A DNA stretch of 64,000 bases. It comes from Ricinus communis. Taxonomy: Eukaryota; Streptophyta; Magnoliopsida; Malpighiales; Euphorbiaceae. The notes below the pieces were generated by a model. The model saw only the letters and a program-made list of their open reading frames with translations. It was not told the origin of the DNA and ran no database searches. The DNA lies in contig NC_063257.1 in the NCBI RefSeq assembly GCF_019578655.1, positions 29,502,362-29,566,361 on the forward strand. The letters are read 5' to 3'. The translations under genes were made by a program, and so were the position numbers. This document shows positions 22,638-34,192 of this stretch, in pieces (the first letter of the stretch is position 1; the number at the start of each line of letters is the position of its first letter).

Positions 22638-24456
22638 TCAACCGCTTAGCATAATATCCTTAATCTGAATATTAGCTGAAAGTGGGTTTGAATAGCAGAT
22701 CTTGGAGTCAAATTTACTCGAGGGTTGTTCCAATAGATCTTCACATTCATATTGAGGAAGTTGCTCAACTTGCCATTTCCCATAATCAATCAAGTCCTGA
22801 ATCTCATGCTTGAGACGGTTGCACTGGTTTGTCATAAGCCCGAAAGCCTGGTGATACTCATAATACTAACCATTATGAGGTTTATGACTATTCTTTAGCG
22901 ACTGGGGCTTGAATTTCCTGCTCTATTTTAGGTGATAGAACACCACGGATAGTGGTGCCCCTAAAGCTGTGAAGGTTCTTTGTGGGCTATCTAGTTCAGT
23001 TTTTGGCTTTGGCTCAAGTCGGGGTATATCTTCGAAAGAGTTCATGACCTCCTCTTTACTGAAGTCTGGGGTGATCATGGAAACTTGGTTTGGTGATGGT
23101 GTGTTGTTGTAGTTTGGTAGTGGGTTTCTTCTGGTATTAGGCTGGTCTAGGTCGGTCAGTTTTCTAAAATTAATGAGGACTTGAATTTATGTTTCAAGCG
23201 GATGCAATTGTCTGTATGGTGGCTGGGTGCATGGTGGAACTTGCAGTCGGTGTTGGGCTTGTAGCCAGGTGCATTTGGGTTAGGTGCGTTTTTAGAGGTG
23301 GTTGGTTGGAGCATGACATTCTACACTAACCTCTCAAAGATCTTCAAATGAGGTTGCCTGAAGTTAGAGAACTTTCTCGGTTGTTAGATAGCATTCACAT
23401 CTAGAGTTTTACTCCCTCCAGCCTGATAATTCGGCCTTCCTCCAGTTCGCACAGTCTTCCGCTTGTCATTTTCAATTTCCTTGACCTAAAGCCCATCATC
23501 ATACAAGTCCATGAAAGTATTCGGGTTCATCATCTGAAGCCTTTCGAACTAACTAGGAAGAACATTACGGACCACCATACGAACTTGGTCCTTTTCAGAG
23601 GGCTTCTTTTTCATCAACCCAACCTTGTTTCTCCACCTAGTCAAGAAATCAGAGAAAGATTCATTCGGTTTCTGCTTAGTGGACTCGAGATCTTTAATTA
23701 AGCCTTCCAACTGAGTGTTATAGTCATATTGCTTAAAAAATGAATTACATAGTTCATGCCATTCAGCTTTAGGAAATTTTTTCAGACCATAATGCCAGTT
23801 CACAGTAGGTCCTTCTAGTGACAACATAAATAATTAAACAATTTAGGTCCTACTCAGCTGTGTAGTTCCCATAATGGTGACATACTGCTTTAGATAAACC
23901 TTTGGGTCACCAGTTTCATTGAACTTATTTATCTCGGGCATCCTGAACTTCACAAGCAACTTCTCCTCACCCGTCAATACCAATTCCTCAAAATCATAAG
24001 TCGGGTCCAACCCTTTCATTTCCAGCATATCTTGCATCTTGTCAAGCTTGGCGCTTAAGCCACTCATAGCTTCATGGGTGGCAAGGGTCATCCCCCTTTT
24101 GGCTTGGTCTAACACATAGGTCAAAATCCCAGAAATTTCGAGGGACTCCCCTTCTAGCAGTGTCTTCGGCATTAGCATTGGCAGTAGCGGCAGCAAGCTC
24201 AGTTACAACTACAACTGGGTCAATAGTAGCAGGGGAATTAGCTGGTGCAATCGGAGCAGTAGGTGGGGCTTGATTTGCAGCATCTAGCCAAAAGCTGTTG
24301 GAGTTCCTCTCGGATCACACCCCTCAAACCATCGATAATGGCATTCTTAAGGATCTCAACCTCCTGCTTATTAGCTTTTTCGTTGACCATTTCAGATGTA
24401 GCTTCAGTCTCATTTGTGAAAGCCTGATATCTTGGCTTTTCAATGAGATCTAACAT
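22638..24456 (-). pseudogene. Gag of gypsy element C
   Basis: Minus-strand fragments in order. The N-terminal region (24238-24456) is followed by 23843-24196 with KFRMPEINKFNETGDPKVYL. Next is the Retrotrans_gag domain (23549-23827: LEGPTVNWHYGLKKFPKAEW, NESFSDFLTRWRNKVG, RMVVRNVLPS), and then a region near 22638-22835 (RLKHEIQDLIDYGKW). Stops between the parts disrupt what would be one capsid protein. It is absent from element A. Confidence 0.8.
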
Positions 24457-24459
24457 AGT

Positions 24460-25245
24460 CTAGATTCTCTGTGAGATTGGTATCCTCTCTAGCCTTTCAT
24501 TATCTTGTCTCCTCCAACCGAAGGAATGTCTATATGGATAAAAATAAAAGAGATAGTATGATGTTTTTAATGCATAAGATGCATAAAGCATGTGCTATAC
24601 ACAAAGAAGAGAAAAGGGTTATCACACATATTAATATACAAATCATCCTTCCAACCTTATTACTCCCTCACATGGTTCATGGTGAGTCTTTCTTCCCTAG
24701 GATTTTGGGTCTGGGCTTTCCATCAGTAGGGATATTAGGCCTAATGTGCATGCCATAAACTCTCAAAGCATAATAAAACAGACAAGGTAATGTTTCCCAA
24801 TATAAGTATAAAGCCTATATTTTAGGGTGGGGCCTAATTCCATTATTCTTTTGCCAAGGCTTTCCAATATGTGGCCTTTAAGTACTTAAAAGGAGAAACA
24901 TCTCAAATAGCAAGCAATAAGAGTTCCTAGGGGAGATTATTACTGTCATTATCATGAGCTGAGTCTTGGGTAAGGATAAAAGGCTACCACAAGCAAAAAG
25001 TATTCTTCCTTGGCTCGTCTCCCCACTTAAGGGTCGGTGCGATGAAGAAAAATTCATTCATTACATATGAGAGATGGTTAATCAGCATCGCAATTCCAAG
25101 GCTCCAATGGAAACAAAGAACCATTAACGACACCATCACGGCTATAAGGGCCAAAGTGCAAAATGTGTGAAAGTGTGGTGATACAAGAATCGCACGTTAA
25201 ATAATAAAATTAAAGACAAACATACACTAGGATCAGCTTCTCTTA
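24460..25245 (-). other. 5' leader of element C
   Basis: Non-coding minus-strand leader between the PBS and gag, matching 7860-8674 of element A in blocks. A plus-strand frame in it (24471-24758) has no recognisable similarity and is not called. Confidence 0.55.
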
Positions 25246-25263
25246 TCCCGAGAGGAGTCGCCA
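25246..25263 (-). other. Primer binding site (tRNA-Arg type), element C
   Basis: The minus strand reads TGGCGACTCCTCTCGGGA next to the LTR. It matches the tRNA-Arg complement over the first ten bases and then shows substitutions. It marks 25265-26878 as the 5' LTR. Confidence 0.8.
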
Positions 25264-25264
25264 C

Positions 25265-26878
25265 TGTGGGCGGCAGTTTCGGGCATGCACCAAATCTTTT
25301 TAATGGATATAGCATTGCAAGGCTTTTCCACTTAATTGAGAGCACATTAACTAGTCATAGAGACTCGCATGGAGATAGGAATCGCCACCCAGGTAATTCA
25401 CCGGGACACTTTTTGTAATGAGTGATGTTTCTCGATTCCACAAAGAAGCTTATGTCACATATCTAGAGATTGATCTGGAAGCCAACTTCTTTATTTGTGT
25501 ATATTTTTCTTTAATTTTATGATTTAATGGGCTATTCCCTATAAATGCATATATTACACATTAAGCACTACAGTGTGTGAGGTCTAACTGAATCTAGACC
25601 ATTTTATTAAAGTCCAGCCCATACTCAAAGTTATTAACCTAACTTACTAATTAATTATATACAAGGCCCACCTAGTCTAGCCCGATTATAAATTATGCTT
25701 TCATTTCCGCCTTTAAGTCTAATAGACTACTTTTTATGAACAGGCCCAATTCAGTGATCTTAAATCTAATATGGCCCTATTTAACCTAACTAAAGCATGG
25801 CCCATTAAGTCTATGTTGATTTTTAAGGCCCAATACCATCTAATTAACCTAATAGACTATAGTTTCTATGCTAGGTCCAATTTTAAAACCTATGTCTATA
25901 TGTCAATTTTAATTAAACAATCACGCAGCAGATTTTTAGCATCCATCACGGATAAGGCAAAAAGATAAAGAGCAGAAAGTAAATCTAGCTATTACAACCG
26001 GCCTACAACTAAAAATTTGGAAAGAAAACCGTAAAACTAAGTTACAGTACATGGAATTACCTAAAATACATCAAAAACTCAAAAATCAGCCTAAAATTAT
26101 TCACAGTTAATCGGGTAAAGAGCCGATAGGCTCAACGCAAAGCTGAATAGACTCTGCATTGAGTTGATCGGCTCTTGGGACTTTAAGTGGCTTACTGCAT
26201 TTTTCTTTAATTTCTCTCTCCCATAACTGATATTCACATGCACAGAGGGTAAAAATTTAGTTAGTATGTAAATCAATAAAAGAATGGAAATATAATCTAA
26301 TTATATGTACTATTAACTAATCAAATTCAAAACCCAATGAAATTAGCATGTTAAATAGAAAGGAATTATAGTCTAATCACTTAAATCATGTGGAACAAAC
26401 ATTAAAAAAACATTCCTGATATGTTTCTATAAACAAACATATATATTAAAGAAATGATTAAGGAAGATATCTTAATGATGTGGATGTATGGGGAACTCTT
26501 AGGTTGTCACTATTGGTTGTTGTTCTGCGATTCTCAAGAGACAAGGAAGCTGTTGAACCAAAGAGTGATTGGGAATTCAATTCTGCTTTCTCAATATAAG
26601 AGAGCCAGAGCTGATTGGCTCTAAAGAGCAAAAGTTCTGAAAATTTTGACAATTTAGTCTTTGAACCATTGAAAATTGTCATTTTATCCTTCAAACACTA
26701 TTTTTCTATCAATTGTGTCCAAATTGATTCTAGAAAAGTAATTTTAAATCCAATTATTCACATCCTTTACTCAGATTTGCCTTTCCTCAATCTCTGAGAC
26801 TCGAGAAAGGCAGTAACTTTCATTATTGGGCTTTTCATAATTCTCTCGATGTCTAGATCTAGAAAATGGATGCTGACA
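25265..26878 (-). repeat. 5' LTR of element C with a promoter deletion
   Basis: This is 1614 bp, minus strand, from TGTCAGCATCC (26878) to CCGCCCACA (25265). It aligns with the shared LTR except that the counterpart of about 10150-10590 is missing, with the junction near 26590. The missing piece holds the CCTCTATAAATA box and the CT-rich leader of the transcript. Right of 26878 the sequence (ACAACCCAATAAGC) is not PPT-like and runs into a copia integrase, so this is the outer end of the insertion. Confidence 0.8.
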
Positions 26879-27062
26879 ACAACCCAATAAGCTTTTTTAG
26901 ACTTAAAATCAATATCAAAAGCTAAATATAAATAGAGTAAATGTATTGCCTATTATGTTCTTATCACCCCCAAACATCACTATGAATTAGGTAAAAAGGT
27001 CGAGAAGGCTGATATGGTTTTTAATAATAAGTATTTTTATGAAATTTTATAAAATGCAATAT

Positions 27063-27990
27063 TCACAATGAAAAATAGAACAATCCCATAAATAAAAAAG
27101 GGAATAATTTCTTAAGATAAGAGAAACTAGGATGTCCTAATATATAGTGCCAAAGCATTATTTTATCCTTAATAGAGGTAGAACTAAAACTACTTAACCC
27201 ATGAGGTAATTTATCCTTGGAATCTTCATCTTTAAGGTAATAGAGACCATCTATCATCCTAGCGCTGCCAATCTTCCTTCCCGAATTTTGGTCTTAGAAA
27301 ATACAATGTGAATCGAAGAAAGTAATACAATAATTAGAATCTTTGGATAATCTGCCAACAAATAAAAGATTACAAGCAAGTTGAGGTATATGAAGGACTG
27401 ATTTAAGAAATAAGGTTTTTAATAATTTGACCAAATCTTTGCTTGCAATAGAAGAATGAGATCCATCTGCTAAATTCTTTCTTGTCCAAAACAAGGATTA
27501 TATGTATGAAATAAATTGGAGAAACTAGTCATATAGTGAGATGCTCCTAAATCTATTATCTAAGGAGTTGGTTGGGAAAGAGAAGAACAAACTAAGGCAT
27601 TTAAATATTATTTATTTTGCAAGAGAAGCATTAGGAGTACCGATAATCCAGCGTTAGATTTTAGCATCTTGAGAATATGATCCACTTCCTGAGGACCGAA
27701 TGAGAGAACTTCGGCTTCATGTGCCGAGGGAACATTCTTATAGCCAATTTGCTAATCAAACTTCCTCTCATGCTTGCTCTTCCAATTGGCTGGTTTACTG
27801 TGAAGTTGCTAACATGTTTCACAAGTATGTTTTGGCTTATTGCAATAATCACACCATACATGAGGCTTCTCACCAATTTTGAGTGGAGTAGTATGGCTAA
27901 CATAAGCTTCACTTGCAACCAAAGCAGAATTCTCAAGAATGCTACTTGAAGTCTTTTTACCAAGCATGACGAGCCTGCGACTTTCTTCAC
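27063..27990 (-). pseudogene. Copia protease region and GAG-pre-integrase domain
   Basis: The minus strand at 27294-27494 shows NLADGSHSSIASKDLVKL and LKSVLHIPQLACNLLFVGRL, the stretch downstream of the copia aspartic protease. 27063-27257 shows MIDGLYYLKDEDSKDK and IMLWHYILGHPSFSYLKKLF, the GAG-pre-integrase domain with the H-x-R/L-LGH pattern. A stop near 27295 separates the frames. 27661-27990 should hold the zinc knuckle but is out of frame. Confidence 0.78.
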
Positions 27991-28073
27991 GATGGACTTC
28001 AGAGAAAACTTCTATAATAAAGGAAAGAGGTTGTCTACCAATTATCCTCCCCTAACTAAATCAAATTCAATAT

Positions 28074-28668
28074 TTAAAGCAAGAAGAAATTGAATATCTG
28101 CTCATCTTCAACCTTCTTTTTATAGTGGTTGCCATCCTCAAAATATTTCCACACATAATTATTAAATAAATCTAAATCCAACCTTAAACGTTTTAGTGAA
28201 TTAAAGTATTTAGTAACATTGTCTTCACCTTGACGAATATCTCCAAGTTTTAACATTAATTCATAAACTTGGGACTGAATTTCCTGAATCTGAATACATA
28301 AGATTGATATTGTCCCAAAGTTACTTAGTTGTGTGATAATACATCTAATTGTAGCTAATGTCTTCCTCCATAGAGTTCACCAGCCATATCATTACCATAG
28401 AGTTTTCGGCATCACATGTGGGGTATGTCGGATCATTAATGGTAGGCTCCCTTTTCTCTCTAGCATTGTAGCCAATCTTCCCTCTTCCTTGAAGATAGAT
28501 GCGCACAGATTGAGACCAGCGTAGGAAGTTATCTCCATTCAACCGAATAGTAGTTATTTGAACTGAATAAGATTCTGAAGAAACCAAGGTTGGATTTTTC
28601 TGCCAATTAGTTGAAGTAGGAGTTTCAGATCAAGAAGGATCAGTATTTGTGGCATCGGGTTAGGTTTC
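28074..28668 (-). pseudogene. Copia Gag (Retrotran_gag type)
   Basis: The minus-strand start ATGTCTGAAACC at 28672 is followed by a stop. A frame at 28345-28587 then carries VQITTIRLNGDNFLRWSQSV, YLQGRGKIGY, and YPTCDAENSMVMIWLVNSM, the N-terminal gag signature of copia elements. 28074-28256 continues with MLKLGDIRQGEDNVTKYFNS (UBN2-type gag). The domain order is right for copia, but it is interrupted by stops and a frameshift. Confidence 0.8.
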
Positions 28669-28774
28669 AGACATGGTCGAGCTGTGGCTATTGGTTTGCT
28701 GCTAAGTAGGGAGAAGATGCTAGGTATAAGTTAAACAACTATGGTCTTTTATTATTTTTATTTTTCAAAGTCAT

Positions 28775-28791
28775 GGATTGCTCTAATACCA
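28775..28791 (-). other. Copia primer binding site
   Basis: The minus strand reads TGGTATTAGAGCAATCC just after the LTR end. It is close to the complement of initiator tRNA-Met (TGGTATCAGAGC), the usual copia primer. Confidence 0.85.
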
Positions 28792-28975
28792 TGAAGAATA
28801 TTATGGGAGAAAAATAATTATATTTTTCTATTTTTAATTTAAAAACATATAGCCTATATATATAGCAAAAAGACTAGCCTAAATAGGAAGAAAATAGTTA
28901 TACATAGGAATTCCCTAATTTAAGTAATATAAACACCAAAAATTGCCTTATTCTAAATATTTCCTTTTTCCAACA
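28792..28975 (-). repeat. 184-bp 5' LTR of the copia element
   Basis: The minus strand starts TGTTGGAAAAAGGAAATATT and ends AATATTCTTCA. It holds GCTATATATATAGGC as a possible TATA region (near 28855). The TSD candidate to the right is TATTT (28976-28980), and the partner end is not available. Confidence 0.82.
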
Positions 28976-29749
28976 TATTTCTATTTTAATTTCATGAGCT
29001 AGCTAGAATTTATAGGTTTTAATAGCAATGTCTCTTATATTTCTTTAATAATAAATTTCAGGAATAAATGACAAAAAAATATATGGAGAAATATCTCATG
29101 ATCGCTAAGGTTTCAATATCTAGAGATAAATCAAGGTCTTTCAACAATTAAGATGTATTTATTTGATTGAAAATCTATTTATGATCTTATGTTAAATTTA
29201 TTTTTCTTAGTTATTTGTTAATTTTATTAACAAAATATTAATGATTCTTTTATTTTGTCATTTTGTGAGAGCTTACTTGTCTTCCTTTTCTGGGAATTTA
29301 GTTGTCTCCTATCATGAGAGTTGAGAGAAATTTGAATCTAAAATTCGAAAAATTAGATTCATCTAAGAACTAGTTAAATAACAATATAAAATTGATTTAT
29401 AGCTCAATATAGACATCAAGTAAAATGTATTTCTTATCAATGTGCCAAGTCAAGTCAATATATTGTATATAATTCTTCCATCAAGATAATTAATAAAGTT
29501 TGGAGAAAAAGCTCAATTTTATAATAAATATTAAATATACTTCTTGAATGCAGTAGAATTTACTTATATTTTACTTATTAATCATTACTAACGAAAACCT
29601 ATTTTTGTTTTTTTTAAAGTAACAACAACACTAATGGTGTTAGGTTATTGCTTTATATTTCACCGATTAGTTTCTCACACTTTTCTGTTCTTACTAAAAG
29701 CCTAATATTTAAGTAATGCTTAGCTTCTAAAATTTAGCTTACTTTGTTT
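28976..29749. other. AT-rich DNA with no recognised gene
   Basis: No open frame of note and no repeat pair was seen. It is very AT-rich and is probably the older insertion site of the copia element. Confidence 0.5.
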
Positions 29750-30390
29750 TAGGGATGCAAACGAGCCAAGCAGAGTTGAGCTTTTCAATGTTCAGGCTTG
29801 GCCCGCATAAAATTAATTGAGCTTGAGTTCAATAATTTTTTATTTCTAGAGCTCGAGCTCAAATTTAATAAGCTCAAACTCGCTCACAATTAGCTCAATG
29901 TACTATAAAAATGAGTTAAATTCTAGCTTGGCTCGTAAATTGGCTCAATATTCTATACAAACAAACTAAATTTAAGTTGAACTTGTATACAAGCTCGTAT
30001 TGAAGCTCAAAATTAAGCTCAGAATAAAACTTGTTAAGCAAGCTCGAGCTTATCAAATATGCAATTGTAATATTTTATAATTTAAAATAAATTATACATA
30101 AAGCAAAATATGTATTTAAATTCTAAAAACTAAATAATTAGACCAAATTGTTTATATAAAAAATAAATTCAACTCATGAGCTCATAAATGAGCTAGCTCC
30201 CGAGCTCATTAACGAGTCAGCTCGCGAGCTTAAACGAGTCAATCACTACTAAGCTCGAGCTCGGCTCGTTTACTAAACTCGAAATGAAGTTCGAGTTCAA
30301 CTCATTTATCTTGATGAACAAACTCAAACGAGATGTTATCATGTCGAGCTTCGAGTAGCTCGTGAGCGGCTCGGCTCATTTGTAGCCGTA
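29750..30390. mobile_element. hAT-type non-autonomous element (MITE)
   Basis: A 641-bp unit starting TAGGGATGCAAACGAGCC and ending GGCTCATTTGTAGCCGTA, which are imperfect inverted repeats. Flanks CTTTGTTT (29742-29749) and CTTTATTA (30391-30398) match at 6 of 8 positions, as expected for an aged 8-bp hAT target duplication. The interior is full of GAGCTCGAGCTCGGCTCG-type sequence in both orientations. No coding capacity. Confidence 0.7.
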
Positions 30391-30398
30391 CTTTATTA

Positions 30399-31039
30399 TT
30401 TAATTATTAACCAATTCAGGTTAAACACTTAGAGACCTGGAATTTGCAAGAAAAAGGATCCTTGACTATGGGCGTAAGTAATTGTCTTTATGGTACCAAC
30501 AAGTTTAAAGATACAAAAAGAATGGGGAAAAGGAAGAAGGAGGGAGAGATAGAGAGAGAAATCAAAATCTCAAATTGATCATATGGTACGCGAACTCAAT
30601 TTATGAAATACGTAAAATTAGTACATAGGGGTCGAGTTTTAGTGAAATTTATATTGATAACATATTAATTCAAATATAACACGAATTGAGACATATCATA
30701 TAGCATATTAAAATATAAATTAGTTACAACCTATTTAATTTCATGTGACATTAAATGACCTGACATTTATACCTTAAAATTTATTGCAATGTCAAAGATT
30801 AAAATATCCTTTTACATATATATATATATAATGTATACATATTTCAATTATGATACTTTAATTGAAGAAAAACTGGAATTGTAGTTATATTTATGTTTAT
30901 GAAAAGTTAGAGATATCTTTCAATCAATTAATTAATTAAATGATTATGTGCATATATCATTTTTGTATTCAAGGTATTTAGATTGTACGGATGCTGGGTA
31001 AGAACTTTCTATTTTCATATTATTTGAAAAACTAGCTTA
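30399..31039. other. AT-rich DNA with no recognised gene
   Basis: Holds a short (TA)n run near 30817-30830 and AT-rich text. No gene or repeat end was recognised. Confidence 0.5.
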
Positions 31040-31048
31040 AATAGATTT

Positions 31049-31580
31049 GGAATAGGTACAAAAGAGTACCTTATAGTTTCATTGATTTACAACTTTAAGT
31101 ATGTGCTTCTTTCCAAACAAAGAGCGGTATATGGTTACAAACTGTGACAAGAAAAGATATCTCGCCATTAAAAAGTTTCAATTCACTAGAATTTAGCCAT
31201 CTTCAGGCCGATCAACCATCATTATCATGTTATACATGTTTAACAACATGAGTTTAGAGTTTAACAACTACAAACTTCATTATTTGATCGTCAAATCAAT
31301 CTCATCAAATCAATAACTTCTTAAACTGCAATTTGACGGTCAAATAATGAAATTAAGAGTTTTTAAGCTCTAAACTCATGTTATCAAACACGAGCAACAT
31401 GATAATGATGGCTGATTAGAGCGAAGATGGCTAAATTATTGCGAATTAAAACTTTTTTTACGGCGAGATACTTTTGTGTCACGATCTGTAACCACATACC
31501 TCTCTTTGTCTAGAAAAAAAGGCATGTACTTAAAGTTGTAAAATGGTGGAACTACTGGGCAATTTTTTTGTACTTATCCC
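31049..31580. mobile_element. Fold-back MITE, Mutator-type
   Basis: 532 bp. The left end GGAATAGGTACAAAAGAG and the reverse of the right end GGGATAAGTACAAAAAAA agree. The whole unit folds on itself, for example ACAACTTTAAGTATGTGC against its counterpart at 31527-31545, and GGTTACAAACTGTGAC against 31477-31495. The centre is near 31300. The 9-bp flanks AATAGATTT and AATAAATTA match at 7 of 9, which suggests a MULE. A half copy lies at 48747-48945. It does not code. Confidence 0.7.
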
Positions 31581-31589
31581 AATAAATTA

Positions 31590-32079
31590 TTTTAAATTTA
31601 ACTTAATCACAATTTTTTTTAAACTAAAATTTAATCATATTATATTACTAAACCTTAAAAAGAAAACACAATATACATCCTTTACTTTTTTTAACCTCCT
31701 AAGTTGCTTAGGTTCATAAATTCAAGTCTTATTTAAATAGTAAATTTGAAGTTTTAACTTTAAAAGTTATTACATTTAACAAAGGAAAAGGTTATATTAA
31801 ATTTAAATTATAGAGATCAAATAGTTGTTTTCTTTACTTTTTCTAAAACATTCATAATTTGTAATTGGTAAATTATTTTCTAATAGTACATTGAGCTTCA
31901 TTTTTATACTAAGAAAATTAATTTAGCTATTATTTTAGTAACGTATTATATGTGTCATGTCATATCATGTATATTGTATCATGTCATATCGTGTTACATG
32001 TATTATTATATATAATTTAATTAAATAAATGTGTTATGTGTTTGTGAACATGGCTTTCGAGGTCCGCCTCAAGTGTTAT
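31590..32079. other. AT-rich DNA with no recognised gene
   Basis: Contains a cluster of ATCATGTCATAT-like repeats near 31955-32000. No gene was recognised. Confidence 0.45.
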
Positions 32080-34160
32080 GCGACCACGTCACCATGTCGA
32101 AGGTTGCTCATTCGTACTAGGCCCATTTCTAAATGAGCCATTCGGGAGGACGCCTTAACACATCATGAAACCCGCGATGACCGCAAATTATCGGAGAAGA
32201 CTAGGAATCACCACCCGAAAAAGATAACTAGGATAATCGAGAAGGGCAGAGGATTGACGGTTCGGAATCCTCATGGAGAGCCTAATTTTCTCCCTCCCTG
32301 AATCAAAGATTTGGATTCATAAAGTTAGATACGTATTGGGAATGGATTAGGCACCCCAACATGCTTGGTCACAGAGTCAGGCCTCCAATAAGACTCTATG
32401 GTTTTTGGTTTCCTCAATTGTACTAACCTAGCTCGGTTATTATTTGTTTTATTATGAGGATATTTTATTATCTTTATTTAAACATGTAAAAAGTGAGAAA
32501 AAGAAGACACTTACCTAGTATGTATCTACCTAGAAGGAAGGCATATTGGTGTCACTAATCTTGGGAAGGTACATCGGTACCTTAAATTTTATCTAACATA
32601 TGAAGGTGACCAAGTAGGAACCAATTTTAATTTTGCATCTAGGTGCTAGGTTCATTTTATCTTAGGATTAGGTGAATGAAAATGAAAAGGAGAACTCACA
32701 TTGGTGAGTTGATTTATCTTAGTAGGCATGTGAGTTGATCAATCAACGTAATCTAATTTACCTTTAGCATATGAGGTGAAATACAAGCATACCAAGTATA
32801 ATTAAATTTAATCTAAATAGAAGGAGGGAAAGAAAGAAATAGAGGATACAAAACCGATTAATAATTATAAAATAGGGGGTTAACTAGCATTTTAAATAGT
32901 CCTAATCATACTCCAGTATAAAAACACCTAATCATGCAATTAATCATAAATTAACCATAAACTAAAGGAATCCTCATTTGAGAAGATTAAGCCTAGTTAG
33001 GCTAATTAAACATGCATTATAAAGATACTGAGTTAGTGTAGCACTCAAAATAGTAATTAAGACAATAAATATAACTAAGCAATCGTAACACTTAAAGCAT
33101 TCAAAACATGCTAAAAATGCAAGCTTTAACATTTAAAGAGAAAAGACCCACTCTACATACAAGACTTAAGACCTAAACATTTGAAGACTAAACAAAATAT
33201 AAACATGTAACTAATTTATACACATAAAACACTAAAAACATGATTAGGCAAAAAAAGTCACTTAAACACGTATTAATCTAAAATCAACCTAAAATATGCC
33301 TAATAACTTCAGACATATTTTAATACATGTCAAGCAGAAGGTAAAGATACTAAAAAAACCATTATCACATCCTATAAAACACATTGGAAACCTTAAATAT
33401 CCAAAAACACCTTAAAAATGGAAGCTTGAGGGCTTCTATAAGGTTAACTGCGTGGGGTAAGCTTAACACACATGGGCTTGACAAAAGCCCACATGGGGTA
33501 AGCCTTACCCCACATGGAGTAAGTTACAGAAGTTCTCAAGCTAATGTCTTTAGCCTATTTTTCAATGGGAAACCCTCCAAAACTCAATAAAAGCAATGCA
33601 TATGATAAAAATAGTGATTAATATGTAGAAAAGCAAGTTAAACTCCATAGATTAGGCCCTCATGATATAACTTTGAAGCTTTCCAAAGAAAAAAAAAGTA
33701 ACTTTTTGAGTAAAAAGAGCCTTCCTGAAGCACCTAAGCCACTAAGGGGCATTAAACTCCTTTGGACTCCGTCAAGAAACTACAAATAGAAACCTTTAGA
33801 ATAGGCTTTTTTTCTTTAGGGTTTAAAGATGCTAAGTTGATAAAATATATTGTTTCGAGTGTTTTGAGTTAGTAAAGGTGAGGACTTGGAGTTGTCTAGT
33901 GCTTTAGAGGTTATTGGGAAAGTTTAAAAGAGGGGGCTTGAAGGTGGTAGAGAGTGTTATAGAAGGTGTGGTGTATATGGGTGATGGATCTTCAAGTATG
34001 GAGGTGTGCAGGAAATAATGAAGAAAGGAACTTTTAGGGTTTTTTTTGTTATTTTAAGGAGAAATGGTTGCTATAGACATGCTTTAGAGGTAGAGAATTT
34101 AGGTTTCTTGAGTTTTAGAGATAAAAGTTTTAGCTAAGGTTCTACATTAGAAAAGAAAGG
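32080..34160 (-). repeat. Second Tat-like LTR, left part (split by virus)
   Basis: On the minus strand, 32195-32240 is recognisably related to the PBS-proximal LTR part of the first family (AGACTAGGAATCACCACCCG against AGATAGGAGTCACCACCCGG at 8806-8822). It carries its own dyad motifs (CCCACATGGGG, GGGGTAAGC...CTTACCCC) at 33450-33530. The sequence stops at a (TA)n run next to viral DNA. Further LTR-like sequence with the same motif continues at 43336-43873. The left boundary is approximate. Confidence 0.5.
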
Positions 34161-34192
34161 ATATATATGTATATATATATATATATATATAT
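34161..34192. repeat. (TA)n tract at the viral insertion edge
   Basis: A nearly pure TA dinucleotide run directly beside the left edge of viral sequence. Endogenous florendoviruses are known to sit at TA-rich simple repeats. Confidence 0.85.

Larger units (their letters stand above)
10857..25264 (-). mobile_element. Internal region of Tat/Ogre-like Ty3/gypsy element C
   Basis: Minus-strand internal domain bounded by the shared LTR and the LTR at 25265-26878. Minus-strand order: PBS, leader, gag, protease, linker, RT, RNase H, aRH, integrase, then a 6.5-kb block with two plus-strand genes (second antisense gene at 16259-17483, PMD gene at 11396-15877), then the PPT beside 10857. The PMD gene contains a 2-kb solo LTR. 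Without that insertion the internal region would be about 12.4 kb, long as in Ogre-like elements. All pol parts carry stops. It is the more complete partner of element A. Confidence 0.82.
26883..28975 (-). mobile_element. Truncated copia element (5' part), host of the gypsy insertion
   Basis: On the minus strand there are 5' LTR (28792-28975), PBS, gag, protease region, GAG-pre-integrase and the first residues of integrase (PFYLIHSDVWG near 26975). The element is then cut off near 26880 by the gypsy LTR. The rest of pol and the 3' LTR are not in the window to the left as far as can be seen. Frames are interrupted by stops. Confidence 0.78.

Noticed and set aside
33384..33590. 68-codon plus-strand frame with repeated THGLDKSPHGVSLTPHGVS.
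   Set aside because: The repeats simply translate the CCCACATGGGG dyad motifs of the LTR.
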